Source of the DNA: an archaeon MnTg01
GTDB taxonomy: Archaea; Thermoproteota; Nitrososphaeria; Nitrososphaerales; Nitrosopumilaceae
Assembly (NCBI GenBank): GCA_008974855.1
Contig: BFAR01000029.1
Coordinates: 1 to 6,497, forward strand
Reading direction: 5' to 3'
DNA: 6,497 nucleotides
This document shows positions 5,359 to 6,497 of this stretch, in pieces; position 1 is the first letter of the stretch; every line of letters begins with the position of its first letter. A program made the position numbers and the translations under genes. A model generated the notes under the pieces. That model was not told where the DNA came from. It searched no databases and worked only from the letters and a program-made list of their open reading frames with translations.

Positions 5359-6216
5359 GTGAGTCAACAATACCAGCTAACTGCTTCTCCGAAACCTTTT
5401 GTAAAATGGGCTGGAGGAAAACGACAACTAATACCACAAATTGAAAAACACTTACCTGAAAAATTTGGTTCATATTTTGAACCATTCTTAGGAGGAGGCG
5501 CGTTACTCTTTCATCTACTTTCTGAAAATAAAAATTTAAAGGGATACGTTTCTGATCTAAACTCTGACCTCATTCTATCATATGTTACAATTCGTGATAA
5601 TCTTAGCAGTTTACTAAAATCACTTCAAAAGCATTCTGACAATTATTTTTCTGATTCAAAATCATATTATTATTCGGTTAGAGAATCTAATCCAAAAAGC
5701 CAGATTGAAAAGGTTTCAAGATTACTCTTTATGAATAGGACCTGTTTTAATGGATTGTATAGGGTAAACAGTAAGGGAAAATTCAATGTTCCATTAGGAA
5801 GATACTCTAATCCTAACATTGTTCAAGAAGAAAATCTAAGGTCAGTAAATCAATTTTTGAATCACAATAAAATAATTATAAAATGTCAGGATTTTTCATC
5901 AACAGTAGAAAAAGCCAAAAAAGGAGATTTTGTTTATTTTGATCCTCCATACCAACCTGTAAGTAAAACTGCAAATTTTACGAGCTATACAAATGGCAAC
6001 TTTGGATTAAATGATCTCAAACGACTAGCAAAGGTTTCAAATGAATTAGCTAAAAAGGGAGTCAATGTCTTGTTATCCAATTCTTCAACAAAACAAGTTC
6101 GTGAATTATTTTCATCAAAGGCCTGGGAAATTTTTGAAATTCAAGCTAATCGTGCTATCAACTCTGACTCTAATAATAGGACAGGACATTCTGAACTCTT
6201 AATAAAAAATTATTAA
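5359..6216 (+). CDS. dam: Dam/DpnII-type DNA adenine-N6 methyltransferase (D12 class)
   Basis: The enzyme transfers a methyl group from S-adenosylmethionine to N6 of adenine in a short DNA target; this class usually recognises GATC. The 285 residues match the family length (about 270-285). Motifs in order: F14-V-K-W-A-G-G-K21 and E41-P-F-L-G-G-G47 (cofactor binding), D66-L-N, the family signature N126-R-T-C-F-N-G-L-Y-R-V-N, F142-N-V-P-L-G-R-Y, the catalytic D195-P-P-Y198, and a C-terminal S-E-L-L-I-K-N-Y. The start is GTG at 5359; an in-frame TGA at 5335 leaves no earlier start, and the nearby ATG at 5352 is in another frame. No restriction enzyme gene is in view. It is richer in Lys, Asn and Ser and in A/T-ending codons than the amo genes, suggesting horizontal transfer. 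GATC specificity is inferred, not proven. Confidence 0.93.
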   Translation: MSQQYQLTASPKPFVKWAGGKRQLIPQIEKHLPEKFGSYFEPFLGGGALLFHLLSENKNLKGYVSDLNSDLILSYVTIRDNLSSLLKSLQKHSDNYFSDSKSYYYSVRESNPKSQIEKVSRLLFMNRTCFNGLYRVNSKGKFNVPLGRYSNPNIVQEENLRSVNQFLNHNKIIIKCQDFSSTVEKAKKGDFVYFDPPYQPVSKTANFTSYTNGNFGLNDLKRLAKVSNELAKKGVNVLLSNSSTKQVRELFSSKAWEIFEIQANRAINSDSNNRTGHSELLIKNY

Positions 6217-6217
6217 A

Positions 6218-6291
6218 AGCTTCGAGCGGGAATTGAACCCGCGACCTTTACCTTACCAAGGTAACGCTCTACCAGGCTGAGCTATCGAAGC
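6218..6291 (-). tRNA. tRNA-Thr (anticodon GGU)
   Basis: The minus strand folds into a complete cloverleaf. The acceptor stem is GCTTCGA with TCGAAGC, the D arm GCTC...GAGC, the anticodon stem TTACC with GGTAA around loop TTGGTAA (anticodon GGT), a 5-base variable loop AGGTC, and the T arm GCGGG-TTCAATT-CCCGC. All stems pair perfectly. No CCA is encoded. The discriminator base is T at 6218, as in several archaeal tRNA-Thr. There is no intron. The 3' end is one base from the stop codon of the convergent methylase gene, so the T-rich trailer of the tRNA transcript overlaps the methylase 3' end. Confidence 0.97.
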
Positions 6292-6314
6292 ATGCAATTC
6301 TGACTTTATAGACT

Positions 6315-6322
6315 CTTTATAA
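6315..6322 (-). promoter_or_regulatory. TATA box for tRNA-Thr
   Basis: The minus strand reads TTATAAAG, centred about 27 bases upstream of the tRNA 5' end at 6291. This fits transcription starting at or next to the mature 5' end. The 95-base gap to the divergent tRNA-Leu holds the promoters of both tRNAs. Confidence 0.45.
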
Positions 6323-6412
6323 TTTTGATTATGATATTGAATATCGATAAACTGTTAAATTCTGAATAATTTTTAGCTATTCCTGTGGAGGAGTAGTCAA
6401 GCCTGGCCAAAG

Positions 6413-6431
6413 AAAGCTTTTGCTTTTGGAC
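6413..6431 (+). other. Non-canonical 19-base tRNA intron in the D arm
   Basis: Cuts after G6412 and C6431 form a bulge-helix-bulge: bulge A-G^A (6411-6413), helix CCAA (6407-6410) with TTGG (6426-6429), bulge A-C^A (6430-6432). Inside is a 4-bp stem AAGC/GCTT closed by TTTT. Removal joins G23 to A24-C25 and completes the D stem. The outer helix is weak (G6406-C6433, then a mismatch). Confidence 0.85.
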
Positions 6432-6445
6432 ACGCGAGACTTAAG

Positions 6446-6460
6446 ATCTAAAAATGGGTG
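6446..6460 (+). other. Canonical 15-base tRNA intron at position 37/38
   Basis: Cuts after G6445 and G6460 give bulge A-G^A, helix CTTA (6440-6443) with TGGG (6455-6458; two G-U pairs), and bulge T-G^A. The outer helix is the anticodon stem CGAGA/TCTCG. The remaining intron loop is 8 bases with at most one inner pair. Confidence 0.88.
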
Positions 6461-6497
6461 ATCTCGTCTCTTAGGGGTTCGTGGGTTCGAATCCCAC

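Larger units (their letters stand above)
6387..6497 (+). tRNA. tRNA-Leu (anticodon UAA), two introns, 3' end cut by the window
   Basis: This is a class II tRNA with a long variable arm. Exons are 6387-6412, 6432-6445 and 6461 to the window end. Spliced, they give acceptor strand GGAGGAG, T8-A9, a 3-bp D stem GTC/GAC, G26, anticodon stem CGAGA/TCTCG, loop CTTAAGA with anticodon TAA (6442-6444), a variable arm with CTC-TTA-GGG, and T arm GTGGG-TTCGAAT-CCCAC ending at 6497. The 3' acceptor strand, predicted CTCCTCC, lies beyond the window, so the acceptor stem is unchecked. The D stem and the one-base spacing before the anticodon stem only exist after removal of the first intron. Leu is assigned from anticodon and arm type. 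Confidence 0.9.

Noticed and set aside
5235..5444. 69-residue ORF overlapping the methylase start
   Set aside because: It ends inside the methylase in another frame, and the methylase motifs begin at residue 14, so the GTG at 5359 is the supported start.
1..6497. CRISPR array, insertion sequence, rRNA or riboswitch
   Set aside because: No spaced repeats, transposase motifs, rRNA signatures or aptamer-like structures were seen.

Overview
The window is from an ammonia-oxidizing archaeon (Nitrososphaeria/Thaumarchaeota), most likely of the low-GC Nitrosopumilus/Nitrosarchaeum type. The evidence is a complete archaeal ammonia monooxygenase locus (amoA, amoX, amoC, amoB), archaeal TATA boxes placed for leaderless mRNAs, a TFB general transcription factor, and a tRNA-Leu carrying archaeal bulge-helix-bulge introns. 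The genus is inferred from gene order and protein sequence remembered from that group; no search was run.

Layout, left to right. Positions 26-741 hold two small plus-strand membrane protein genes, the best candidates for the recently described accessory AMO subunits AmoY and AmoZ. Positions 806-3059 hold three minus-strand genes: a membrane-anchored extracytoplasmic protein of unknown function, a TFB factor starting at TTG, and amoB. A 260-base divergent region separates amoB from amoC and carries both promoters plus a repeat/palindrome block. Positions 3321-5106 hold amoC, amoX and amoA on the plus strand, each with its own TATA box and T-rich end, so they look separately transcribed. Positions 5107-5358 are AT-rich and contain a possible 35-residue ORF. 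Positions 5359-6216 encode a Dam-type DNA adenine methylase with a more AT-rich, Lys/Asn/Ser-rich composition, ending one base from a convergent tRNA-Thr(GGU). The window ends inside a plus-strand tRNA-Leu(UAA) that needs two introns removed: 19 bases in the D arm and 15 bases at the canonical 37/38 site.

Function. AmoA, AmoB and AmoC form the membrane copper monooxygenase that oxidizes ammonia to hydroxylamine. AmoX and probably the two small proteins at the left are extra subunits of the archaeal complex. The copper ligands expected from particulate methane monooxygenase are visible in AmoB (H35, H130, H132) and AmoC (D41, H45, H58; probably N113, H117, H130). The TFB gene and the unknown membrane protein sit inside the cluster, which makes them candidates for roles in amo expression or enzyme maturation, but that is inference from position only. 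The methylase has no restriction partner in view and looks acquired.
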